From Mucilaginibacter aquaedulcis (GTDB taxonomy: Bacteria; Bacteroidota; Bacteroidia; Sphingobacteriales; Sphingobacteriaceae): a DNA stretch of 64,000 nt. The notes beneath the pieces are model-generated. The model did not search any database and had not been told where the DNA came from. It saw only the letters and a program-made list of their open reading frames with translations. Below, one piece after another: positions 1 through 8,286 of this stretch (positions within the stretch are counted from its first letter, which is position 1; each line of letters opens with the position of its first letter). The translations under genes were made by a program, and so were the position numbers. Where the stretch lies: assembly GCF_030409325.1 (NCBI RefSeq), contig NZ_JAUFPR010000002.1, positions 992,001 to 1,056,000 on the forward strand. The letters are read 5' to 3'.

Positions 1-1063
1 TACTTGCAATCAGGTGAATGGCGATTGCCTGATCAGGGGCGCTGCTTAAATATTCACGTGTATAAGTAACATTGTTAGCCTTGTAAGTTACGTAAGCTGT
101 TGCATTGCTGATATCCAGATCGCGCTTATAATCGCTTACCGCCTGTTTAGAAAATTGAAGGTACAAATCAGCAAAAGGCTGATAATCGGCATTGTAACGT
201 GGATACTCAGGGGGGTTATTATCCTGGACCCAATATTTCCATTCGGGATTTAGGAGAATGCCATTTTCAGGTTTATCGCCTTCGGGATATACAGCAAATT
301 TTTCTTTTACAGTGGTTAGTCCCCCCTTGTCAAAAAAATTAATTACCTGAACTGCAATAGTATTTTTACCGGGGTGAAGCAAACCTGCAGGTATACTATA
401 TTTACGATTGGCCGTATTTGCGGTCGAGCCAATGAGCTTTCCGTTAACATAAGTAAAATCCATATCGCGTACCCGACCAATGATTAGCACCATATTTTTA
501 CCAACCATATTTGCAGGCAGTTCAAACGTAGTACGCAACCAAACTGCGCCATCTAAGCCTTCAAAGCCGGATATAGTTTCCCAACCATTGGCATTGGGCA
601 TGGTAATGGTTTTCCAATTATTATCATTAAAGCCTGCAGCGGCGGGTACAGTGTACGCGCTTACCTTTTTGACCCAGGCGACAGAATCTGCAGAATAATT
701 ATTTTCATTGCTTTTTGTGCCCATGAAATGTTCTTCTGCCATTGCCTCAGCCTCGGCTTGCTTGCCATCAAACAATAACTGACGAATGGGTTGAAGATAT
801 TTTGCAGCTCCCTTACGCTCGTAATGGCGTGGGCCGCCTGTCCACAAGGTTTGTTCATCGAATTGGATACGATCTTCTGCTACTCCTCCAAATACCATGG
901 CCCCTAAACGACCGTTGCCTATGGGTAAAGCATCCGTCCATTTTTGAGCGGGTTGTTTATACCAAAGTTTCAAATCGGTTTGAGCCCTAACATTGATGGC
1001 TGCAACGGACAGCGATGCTGCCAGGCAGATGATTTTAGTGATAGATGACAGATTGTTTTTCAT
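1..1063 (-). CDS. GH95 alpha-L-fucosidase, N-terminal 354 residues (gene runs off left edge)
   Basis: The frame stays open from an ATG at 1063 to the window edge, giving 354 residues and no stop. Residues 1-28 form a signal peptide ending in VRAQ. Residues 33-78 carry the GH95 start pattern (LWYKQPA, then LPIGNGRLGAMVFGG, then QTLWTGGPR). The GH95 N-terminal beta-domain resumes at about 290 (YQPFADLYLQF, then YTREYLSSAPDQ). Between them, at about 120-282, lies an insertion that reads like a galactose-binding jelly roll of the kind seen in sialate O-acetylesterases (W-R-T-T-F near 175, a VNGK motif at 206-209, IPAGLLHPGKN near 224-234). GH95 enzymes remove terminal L-fucose or L-galactose from glycans. 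The catalytic (alpha/alpha)6 domain is outside the window, so activity cannot be judged. The gene starts 9 bp after the 919-residue glycosidase and is probably co-transcribed with it. Confidence 0.88.
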   Translation of the reverse strand, partial: MKNNLSSITKIICLAASLSVAAINVRAQTDLKLWYKQPAQKWTDALPIGNGRLGAMVFGGVAEDRIQFDEQTLWTGGPRHYERKGAAKYLQPIRQLLFDGKQAEAEAMAEEHFMGTKSNENNYSADSVAWVKKVSAYTVPAAAGFNDNNWKTITMPNANGWETISGFEGLDGAVWLRTTFELPANMVGKNMVLIIGRVRDMDFTYVNGKLIGSTANTANRKYSIPAGLLHPGKNTIAVQVINFFDKGGLTTVKEKFAVYPEGDKPENGILLNPEWKYWVQDNNPPEYPRYNADYQPFADLYLQFSKQAVSDYKRDLDISNATAYVTYKANNVTYTREYLSSAPDQAIAIHLIAS

Positions 1064-1072
1064 AGCCCTAAT

Positions 1073-3832
1073 TTAATTAAACAACCAGCGTAAATCCTTA
1101 ATATTTCCGGCATTACTTAAACCTGCATCATAAACTGGTATATAAGAACCATCATCAACAACCCCTAAAACTAAACAGACACCTTTGCCTAAAGTAAGCG
1201 TGTTATTACCTGTCTTAAAACTGTAAGTATGCACGTTAACAGGCGGCATACCCTCAATTTGCACTGCATTAGCTATTTTAACATCAGCTTGCCCATAGTC
1301 GTTAGCACTTGCATCCGTTTCCAATTGCGGTTCTGGTAAGTAGCCTGGTTCCTTACTGCTAAAAAAGCCAACCAATACCTTTACCGCTTTAGTATTTGTA
1401 AAGCTGAATTCCGTACCATTTTTAAGTTGGACCACTTTTGAAAACTTCATTCCTTGCAAACCTTCCAGCTCTTTAGCTACGTTTTTTACAACAATCGGAG
1501 TGTCGGTAAATACCTGCTGTCCTGCAACCAGTTTATAGCGATCCGCAGATTTAACAGTGATCATGGCATCCGTTAAAACAATCTTTTCGGCCTTTTTTGC
1601 AGCAGCTTGCGGAGATTTTAGTGAATCTATATTATGTTTAAAATTGTCAAACTCTTTTTGATAAACCGGCAGCAGCTCGGCCCAGGTTTTCATTTTGGCA
1701 TCGTTACCTCCTACCGGAATTTTGCGTTGTTTGGTCTGCATACTATTGGCATACAGGTAAGTATGTTTAGTCAGTTTTACGAGATCTTCATAATACTTTA
1801 AACTTGTTTGTAACTCAGGAAGTGCCTTTTCCAGATCAGCAACATCATTAGAGTATTTATAACGCAGCACCCACAACGCGGCCCTGGCTTTATAAGCATA
1901 GCTATTAGCCAATGCATTATAGCAATACATATCGTTTCGCAGTCTCAAAAACTCGGTTTTGTTTTGCGTTATACCAGCCGTCGCTTTATCGGCTGCTTCA
2001 ACAGCTTTATGGCCTTGTATAATCACACTATCAATCACCTTAACCGGAGTCTCGCCGGTGTGAGGTTGATGTTTCCATTCTTTTTCAGCATACTCGCTCA
2101 TCATTTCGCCTACAGGCCCCTCAGAGTTATAAAGCAGGCTGAACAAACCGTATTTATCGGGATTTACCAACTGGCTCATCAACATACCCAGTGTCATGGT
2201 TTGGCGGTTACCATCTGTAATTCCAAAACGGCGTAAAAGCTCGGGGGCAATGTTACCCGATTGCTCATAGGCCGCCAAAATATCCCGCCCATGCTCTTCA
2301 TCGCTGCCATATTTTTTCGCGAGTAAACCCGACCAATAATTTATTTCATCTTTCCTATCCCGTTTACTATTCCAGGCATACCGCGACCATGCCTTATACC
2401 AGATCCAGTCACGATCCATCTGCAATAACCTTGGCCCATCCGTTTTATCGGCAGTATAGGGCCAATCCCAGTATGATGCCTGCGGATACAGATGCAAACC
2501 GTTGGCTCCATAAACCTGGTGCATGGCCTGCACGCACTTCTGTATAAAATCGGCCGAGCCATAACGGAAGGGTTCAAGGTTGGCCATGATGTGTACATTC
2601 TCAATCTGTACGGTACCTATACTGCTTAAAGTGCGGTGCAGATCGGCCCAGGGGCCATGAGGCTCATAGGTGGTGAGGGCTTCGCCATTGTATTTCGCTT
2701 CGGTATATAAATTTTTGTAAAGCGGTTTGGCATACTTCATCACTTCCGGCGCATCCGTATCATGTGCCCGCAGTACAATTGGAGGTTCATCTGTACGGCC
2801 TAATGCTTTTAAACCATCCTTAACACCGGGAATAATGGTTTTAGTAAACCAATCAATATCGTCCTGCCCTACTCCCTCCATAGCTTCGCCAAGAGTAATG
2901 AGCAGACCGACATTAGGATATTTTTGAACGAATGCCGAAATTGATTTACGAGTATAATCGGCAATGACCGGGATGATGTGCCGATTGCGATCCTGCGTTT
3001 TCAGATTGTTTTTTTCAGCAAAAGGTTTTGATACAATGATATTGTAAAAGCCTTGTATCAGCCAAATACCGCGTTTATCAGCCTCACTTGCCAAAAAGCG
3101 GTAAATTTCTTCGTTCTTTTTGAAAGTGGCATCATCTACCTCCACGGCATACGGATATTCTTTTACCTTAACTAAAGATGCAAATGGATGCCCGTTCCAC
3201 AAATACAAAGAGTTCATTCGGTTTTCGGCGAGCGAATCCAAGTAACGCAACCATAATGCCTTATCATAAAACCATGGAAAGTTTTCGGGAGTGTACGGAT
3301 ATTCATAAGTACCACGACCGGGGAGTAATGCTGGTTTCTGTACACCGATGCAGGTACCTCGCAAAACCATTTCAGGCTCATCGGTAATTGATAAATTTGA
3401 AGGCAACTTTTTAGTTTTCTTAACACGATCAGCCAGTTCTAAACAGCCATATAAAGCACCTGAGTTATCTATACCCGCTATAACTGTTATTTTACCAAAA
3501 CTGCGGATCGTAAAACCCTCTTTGCCTGGAGTTTTTTTTAAGGCAGGTGATAACTTTACCAATACAGTTTTGATGCTTGCATCCTGCAATAATCCTACAT
3601 AAACAATGTTTCCGGTTACAGCCTTTGCGCCTTGTTGGACATCAACAGCGTAACCTGCATCTTGTAAAGCCTGTTTTAACTTTTGAGCACCGTAATCTAA
3701 GCGGATATGGTGCTTTACAGGCAGTACTATAGTTATTTGCTGAGGAAGATTATTAGCTTTTAACGACGAATAAAGACAGCTCAAAAACAGCACTAAAAAT
3801 GTCAGGTAATTACGGTTTATGTATACTTTCAT
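1073..3832 (-). CDS. Exported glycoside hydrolase of unassigned family, GH67/GH20-like N-terminal layout
   Basis: The protein has 919 residues with a signal peptide (about 1-26). Residues 30-140 resemble the non-catalytic alpha/beta domain found before the barrel in GH20, GH67 and GH84 enzymes, ending in the typical GALYGCLELADRV. A TIM-barrel-like region follows (about 150-520), rich in conserved-looking Trp, Asp and Glu, for example ENRMNSLYLWNGHPF, ITLGEAMEGVG and YPQASYWDWPY. A helical region (520-740) and a beta-rich C-terminus (780-919) complete it. I do not recognise the CAZy family. Similar Bacteroidota proteins are, from memory, sometimes labelled alpha-glucuronidase-like or alpha-galacturonidase, which would fit the galacturonate operon. 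The substrate is inference only. A 193-bp gap upstream with its own promoter-like box suggests it can be transcribed separately from the uxa genes. Confidence 0.7.
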   Translation of the reverse strand: MKVYINRNYLTFLVLFLSCLYSSLKANNLPQQITIVLPVKHHIRLDYGAQKLKQALQDAGYAVDVQQGAKAVTGNIVYVGLLQDASIKTVLVKLSPALKKTPGKEGFTIRSFGKITVIAGIDNSGALYGCLELADRVKKTKKLPSNLSITDEPEMVLRGTCIGVQKPALLPGRGTYEYPYTPENFPWFYDKALWLRYLDSLAENRMNSLYLWNGHPFASLVKVKEYPYAVEVDDATFKKNEEIYRFLASEADKRGIWLIQGFYNIIVSKPFAEKNNLKTQDRNRHIIPVIADYTRKSISAFVQKYPNVGLLITLGEAMEGVGQDDIDWFTKTIIPGVKDGLKALGRTDEPPIVLRAHDTDAPEVMKYAKPLYKNLYTEAKYNGEALTTYEPHGPWADLHRTLSSIGTVQIENVHIMANLEPFRYGSADFIQKCVQAMHQVYGANGLHLYPQASYWDWPYTADKTDGPRLLQMDRDWIWYKAWSRYAWNSKRDRKDEINYWSGLLAKKYGSDEEHGRDILAAYEQSGNIAPELLRRFGITDGNRQTMTLGMLMSQLVNPDKYGLFSLLYNSEGPVGEMMSEYAEKEWKHQPHTGETPVKVIDSVIIQGHKAVEAADKATAGITQNKTEFLRLRNDMYCYNALANSYAYKARAALWVLRYKYSNDVADLEKALPELQTSLKYYEDLVKLTKHTYLYANSMQTKQRKIPVGGNDAKMKTWAELLPVYQKEFDNFKHNIDSLKSPQAAAKKAEKIVLTDAMITVKSADRYKLVAGQQVFTDTPIVVKNVAKELEGLQGMKFSKVVQLKNGTEFSFTNTKAVKVLVGFFSSKEPGYLPEPQLETDASANDYGQADVKIANAVQIEGMPPVNVHTYSFKTGNNTLTLGKGVCLVLGVVDDGSYIPVYDAGLSNAGNIKDLRWLFN

Positions 3833-3936
3833 TTTTCAGCATTATTGCTCCAAAACAGCATTGATAAATGCCTGGTTTTGACGAAGCAGTATGTTAAGAT
3901 GGTATTAGGGTTATACTTAATTGGTTGTATGACATT

Positions 3937-3944
3937 CAAAAATA
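3937..3944 (-). promoter_or_regulatory. Possible -7 promoter box for the 919-residue glycosidase and GH95 genes
   Basis: On the minus strand this reads TATTTTTG, an exact match to the Bacteroidota -7 consensus TAnnTTTG, about 105 bp upstream of the ATG at 3832. No TTG sits at the usual distance upstream, so the call is weak. The rest of the gap 3833-4025 shows no clear terminator or gene. Confidence 0.3.
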
Positions 3945-4025
3945 TCGGTATGCTGTGGTAAATTCATCTTATATTTTTGCCATGTACTATACGATATTAC
4001 CATATATCTCACCTTGCGAAATTAG

Positions 4026-5585
4026 CTAAACCGAAAGCTTTATAAGTGTGTGCCTGAGCTGCGTGTCTCTTGATATCATTTTACCATCGGAAAAGATCAT
4101 CAGGCCTTTACCCTTGTGATATTTGGTGCCTGTTTTATCCCAAACTATGCTGATCGTATGCCCGTGATATAACACATTATCCAGCGCAAACCATTGCCAT
4201 TGATTTTCGGGAATAAGCGGATAAACTTCCAGTATATTATCAGCACGTGGTTTTAAGCCAACCAGGTCACTGATCACGAGGTCGCAAAAGCCGGAATGGT
4301 TGTAGTAACTGCTTCGGGGGTTATCGCCTTTGAGCCAATAACCCGTTTTCTCGTCCTGGTATTCACCTAAATAAGGCACACCTCGCTTAATGTGTGACAA
4401 TGCATATCTATGGATATTAACATAAAAAACAGCAGCTGTCATATTACCTCTATTTTGGTAATTGGTGAGCAAACTAGCCAATCCTTTAAGCGTTTGAGTA
4501 GTGGCAAAAGGCCATACAGCACCATCCCACTCACAACCATGCCCGGTGCCATGGGTACGAAATAATGGGTGCCTGCGCTCGGCAGTAGTTATGCCCCATG
4601 GTGCATTGAAACCTTTAGCATCAGTTAATTCGTTCCATTGTTTAGCATAGGTTGGTGCATCATCTGGCAAGTTAAAATACCAGGGAATAAAGCCAAGTTC
4701 CTCCCTTGCATCGGCAAAATGACCATCGGGTTTACGTACCTCAAAAAATGAGGCAGCGTCATTCCACAAACTATCCTGAACAAGTTTTTTTAGCTCACCA
4801 GCTTTTTGAGCGTATTTGGTTTGCAAAGAATCGATACCGGCAAGCGCGGCCATTTTTGAAAGCGCAATTGCATTACCATACATGTAACTGTTGATAGTTG
4901 GACGAATGTTTTTCACTTTGCGGCCCCCGCTTATCGACTCCTCCATTGCATCGCGCACATCAAACTGCCAGAATAATTTAGAGGGCAGCTGTTTTTCAGA
5001 CTCCCACTGATTATAATCAAGATTTAGTGCCTGAATATTTTGCTGAACAAAGCTTTTATTGAGATTTACCAGATAATAATTATAAACAGCGTCATCTATC
5101 CAGCTGCTGAAGGCGTGACCATGGGGCTTTTTTTGCTTGGGATCAGCATAGAGCCAAAAGTTAATGTATTGATTGATATACTGTGGATCATGTAACCAAC
5201 GCCCTTCATAAACCTGGTGTCCTAAAGCGCTGCTCGAACTGTTGTAAACGCCAGTAAAGCTTACAGGCGTAATAAATTCGGTAAATATAAAGCCATCGGG
5301 TGTTTGCTTAAGATGTTTGCGGAACGTCCACCATCGGTAATAATATATCTTTTGAATAGCCGAATCCGGACATTCAAACAATGGTATGTTTTTGACCAGC
5401 CATTCGTAAGCATGATCATTAGTTACGTAGTTCTTTACCGTTTCGGTATCAATAGAATTAAAATAGTTCACGTAAGTTTTGAGCTTGTCATAGCTCAGAA
5501 TACGCTTTTGCTGCGCATTGGTACTGTTTAACCCAAGGCAAAGCATACTTAGCACCAAACCCAATATAGCGACGCTCTTCATCAT
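4026..5585 (-). CDS. Exported (alpha/alpha)6-barrel glycoside hydrolase, MGH1/GH63/trehalase-like
   Basis: The protein has 519 residues with a signal peptide ending near residue 25 (STNAQ). The body shows the alternating helical motifs of six-hairpin glycosidases: WWTFRKHL near 86, RWLHDPQYINQYINFW near 130, a DVRDAMEESISGGR loop near 210, RPTINSYMYGNAIALSKMA, and HGCEWDGAVWPFATTQTL near 350. The last resembles the general-acid region of MGH1-like and GH37/GH63 enzymes. The exact family and substrate are not recognised. It ends the tight run that begins with the polygalacturonase and starts 5 bp after the zinc dehydrogenase, so a role in trimming a pectin-derived oligosaccharide is the contextual inference. 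An alternative start at the second Met (5582) is equally possible. Confidence 0.72.
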   Translation of the reverse strand: MMKSVAILGLVLSMLCLGLNSTNAQQKRILSYDKLKTYVNYFNSIDTETVKNYVTNDHAYEWLVKNIPLFECPDSAIQKIYYYRWWTFRKHLKQTPDGFIFTEFITPVSFTGVYNSSSSALGHQVYEGRWLHDPQYINQYINFWLYADPKQKKPHGHAFSSWIDDAVYNYYLVNLNKSFVQQNIQALNLDYNQWESEKQLPSKLFWQFDVRDAMEESISGGRKVKNIRPTINSYMYGNAIALSKMAALAGIDSLQTKYAQKAGELKKLVQDSLWNDAASFFEVRKPDGHFADAREELGFIPWYFNLPDDAPTYAKQWNELTDAKGFNAPWGITTAERRHPLFRTHGTGHGCEWDGAVWPFATTQTLKGLASLLTNYQNRGNMTAAVFYVNIHRYALSHIKRGVPYLGEYQDEKTGYWLKGDNPRSSYYNHSGFCDLVISDLVGLKPRADNILEVYPLIPENQWQWFALDNVLYHGHTISIVWDKTGTKYHKGKGLMIFSDGKMISRDTQLRHTLIKLSV

Positions 5586-5590
5586 TAAAT

Positions 5591-6604
5591 TTATAGCTCA
5601 ACCATAGCTTTAATTACTCCGTTGGCTGGGTTCAGCCAGCTTTCAAACTGATCTTTAACCTGATCAAATTTCACACGGTGAGTAATATATGTTTGTGGAT
5701 CAACAAGATCACTTTTCATAGATCGAATCACGTGCACAAAATCCTGCCGGGTAGCATTACGGCTGCTCATGAGCGTAGCTTCTCGCTTATGAAATTCCGG
5801 GTGACTAACCACTATCTCATCTCGCTGTAAGCCAACCAGCACATATCTCGCGCCATGAGCCATATATTGGAATGCACCATTAATAGCTTTTTGATTACCT
5901 GTGGCATCAATAACTACGGTAGGCATGTCGCCATTGGTAATAGCTGCCAACCGTGCCATAACATCCTCATCTTTTACATTAATAGTATGAGGCACTTTTA
6001 AATTATCCTTACAAAAAGCCAAACGCTGGGCGTTCACATCAGCTGCTATAACTGTTCCACCGGCAATGCGGGCAAACTCCATAATGCCTAAACCAATGGG
6101 GCCCGCACCTATCACCAACACAAACTCGCCTGACTGTACCTGTGCCCGGCGCACACCATGCGCACCTATGGCCAAGGGTTCAACCAAGGCCAATTCGTCA
6201 AAACTTAGTCCTTCGCCGTGTACTAATAGATGAGAAGGCACCTGCAGATATTCGGCCATACCACCATCAGCATGTACACCGCAAACCTGAATGTTTACAC
6301 AACAGTTAGGTTTACCAGAACGGCAGGCAATACATTTACCACAATTGAAATAAGGAATAAAAGTTACAGCCTCGCCCTTTTCAAAATCTTTGGCATCACC
6401 GGCATCAATCAATTCGGCGGCAAGTTCATGACCAAGTACACGCGGATAACTAAAAAACGGTTGTGTACCTTCAAATGCATGCAAATCGGTTCCGCAAATA
6501 CCTATGCGTTTAATTTTGAGCAGCGAATGACCAGGCTTAAGCTGAGGTTGTGCAGCTGTACCATATTCCAGCTGGCCGGGAGTTATACAGGTAAGTACTT
6601 TCAT
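5591..6604 (-). CDS. Zinc-dependent alcohol dehydrogenase, RspB/LgoD-like
   Basis: This is a 337-residue medium-chain dehydrogenase. Catalytic zinc ligands are visible as Cys37 (in GICGTDLH), His59 and Glu60 (GHE). The structural zinc site is Cys88, Cys91, Cys94 and Cys102. The nucleotide-binding glycine motif GAGPIGLG lies near 166-173. There is no signal peptide, so it is cytoplasmic and NAD(P)-dependent. It sits between altronate dehydratase (18 bp) and an exported glycosidase (5 bp). E. coli LgoD oxidises L-galactonate to tagaturonate, and RspB is a close relative, so oxidation of a sugar acid feeding tagaturonate is a fair guess here. Other polyol or aldonate substrates cannot be excluded from sequence alone. 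Confidence 0.82.
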   Translation of the reverse strand: MKVLTCITPGQLEYGTAAQPQLKPGHSLLKIKRIGICGTDLHAFEGTQPFFSYPRVLGHELAAELIDAGDAKDFEKGEAVTFIPYFNCGKCIACRSGKPNCCVNIQVCGVHADGGMAEYLQVPSHLLVHGEGLSFDELALVEPLAIGAHGVRRAQVQSGEFVLVIGAGPIGLGIMEFARIAGGTVIAADVNAQRLAFCKDNLKVPHTINVKDEDVMARLAAITNGDMPTVVIDATGNQKAINGAFQYMAHGARYVLVGLQRDEIVVSHPEFHKREATLMSSRNATRQDFVHVIRSMKSDLVDPQTYITHRVKFDQVKDQFESWLNPANGVIKAMVEL

Positions 6605-6622
6605 TATTTCATAATCAAATCC

Positions 6623-8275
6623 TTATAAAGAAACCCCTCTTTTCCAGGGGATAAAATCATCCTGGCCATGGCGTACGGCACTTACTTCAATTTCGCCGCT
6701 GGCCACTTTTACCACATAATCTAATATCCTTTCACCAGCTTGTTCAATGGTTTCGTCGCCTTCCACAATGGTACCGGTATTAATGTCAATGATATCACTC
6801 ATCCGGTTATACAAGGTAGTGTTTGTCGCGATCTTTACAACAGGTGCAATCGGATTTCCTGTTGGCGTTCCTAAACCAGTGGTGAACAGCACAATGTTTG
6901 CTCCTGAACCAACTTCGGCCGTGGTTGATTCCACATCATTACCGGGAGTGCACAACAAGTTCAAACCTGGCCTGGTTACTTTTTCCGGGTAATCCAATAC
7001 ATCCGTCACCGGCGAAGTCCCTCCTTTTTTAGCCGCACCTGCCGATTTAATGGCATCAGTAATCAATCCGTCCTTAATATTTCCGGGCGATGGGTTCATG
7101 TAAAAACCCGAACCCGCTTCTTCTGCACGCTGGCTGTAACTACTTACCAGACCGGCAAAACGCTCGGCATTGTTTTTATCCAGGCAACGATCAATTAAAT
7201 TTTGTTCAACGCCGCATAACTCAGGGAACTCAGCCAGAATAACCGAGCCACCAAGCGTAACCAGCAAATCAGATGTATAGCCGATTGCAGGATTGGCCGA
7301 AATGCCCGAAAAGCCATCCGAGCCTCCGCATTCCAAACCTATAACCAATTTACTTAAGGGCGCTGGTTTCCGAGTATAATTATTTGCCTGCATTAACCCC
7401 GCCAGCGTTTGGCGAATGGCCTGCTCCAATAAATCAGACTCTTTACCTGTTTTTTGCTGATCAAGGATATATAAAGGTTTACTGAAATTCGGCGAACGTT
7501 TGCTGATCTCTTCCTGCAAGGTTTTAACCTCAGCATTCTGGCAGCCCAAGCTTAACACTGTTGCTCCAGCTACGTTTGGATGCGTAATATAACCTGCAAG
7601 CAAACCACATAAAGTGGTAGAATCCTGACGTGTACCGCCACAACCACCTGTGTGGGTTAAAAATTTAATACCGTCAACATTTGGGAATAATTTATCGCTG
7701 CTGCTTCGGGCAGTTTCACCTTCAATTTCGGTATATAAAACTTCGTCGATGGCTCCACCCGCTTTGATTTTGCTGATCAGTTGCTGAGCTTTTAATTCGT
7801 ATGTTTTTTTGCGGCCATAGCCCAATGGCTTTACCAGTGCTTCCTGCAAAACTTCAATGTTACGGTTTTCGCAAAACACCATTGGGATCACTAACCAGTA
7901 ATTTGCCGTACCTACACTGCCATCCTCTCTGTGGTAACCGTTAAAAGTTTGACCTTGCCACTTACTAACATCAGGCTTATGCCAATCGGTATGGCTGCTC
8001 CCGGTTAAAAAACTGTTAGCGGCGTGAATCACATTGGCAGTTGATAATAAACCACCTATTGGGATATAGCTTTGGGCCTTGCCCACCAAAACACCGTACA
8101 TAATAATTTCGCCGTCTTTGGGAATATCCTTGATGGCAAATTTATGCTTGGCAGGTATTGCTTCAACTAATATATACTTATTATCCAGGTAAATAACCTC
8201 TTCACCTGCTTGTAAATCGGTAAGTGCTACCAACACATTATCAGCAGGGTGTACTTTTATAATTCTTTGTTTCAT
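6623..8275 (-). CDS. uxaA: Altronate dehydratase
   Basis: The 550-residue product joins an N-terminal SAF-type domain (about 1-95) to the D-galactarate dehydratase/altronate hydrolase domain, as expected for single-chain UxaA. Diagnostic stretches are HREDGSVGTANYWLV near 115, FLTHTGGCGGTRQDS near 205, LECGGSDGFSGISANPAIG near 312, and the C-terminal TTGLGTPTGNPIAPV. The enzyme dehydrates D-altronate to 2-keto-3-deoxygluconate in the cytoplasm using a metal. It follows tagaturonate reductase by 11 bp, placing two consecutive steps of the isomerase route of galacturonate breakdown together. Length is normal for the family. Confidence 0.95.
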   Translation of the reverse strand: MKQRIIKVHPADNVLVALTDLQAGEEVIYLDNKYILVEAIPAKHKFAIKDIPKDGEIIMYGVLVGKAQSYIPIGGLLSTANVIHAANSFLTGSSHTDWHKPDVSKWQGQTFNGYHREDGSVGTANYWLVIPMVFCENRNIEVLQEALVKPLGYGRKKTYELKAQQLISKIKAGGAIDEVLYTEIEGETARSSSDKLFPNVDGIKFLTHTGGCGGTRQDSTTLCGLLAGYITHPNVAGATVLSLGCQNAEVKTLQEEISKRSPNFSKPLYILDQQKTGKESDLLEQAIRQTLAGLMQANNYTRKPAPLSKLVIGLECGGSDGFSGISANPAIGYTSDLLVTLGGSVILAEFPELCGVEQNLIDRCLDKNNAERFAGLVSSYSQRAEEAGSGFYMNPSPGNIKDGLITDAIKSAGAAKKGGTSPVTDVLDYPEKVTRPGLNLLCTPGNDVESTTAEVGSGANIVLFTTGLGTPTGNPIAPVVKIATNTTLYNRMSDIIDINTGTIVEGDETIEQAGERILDYVVKVASGEIEVSAVRHGQDDFIPWKRGVSL

Positions 8276-8286
8276 TGCATTTACTG

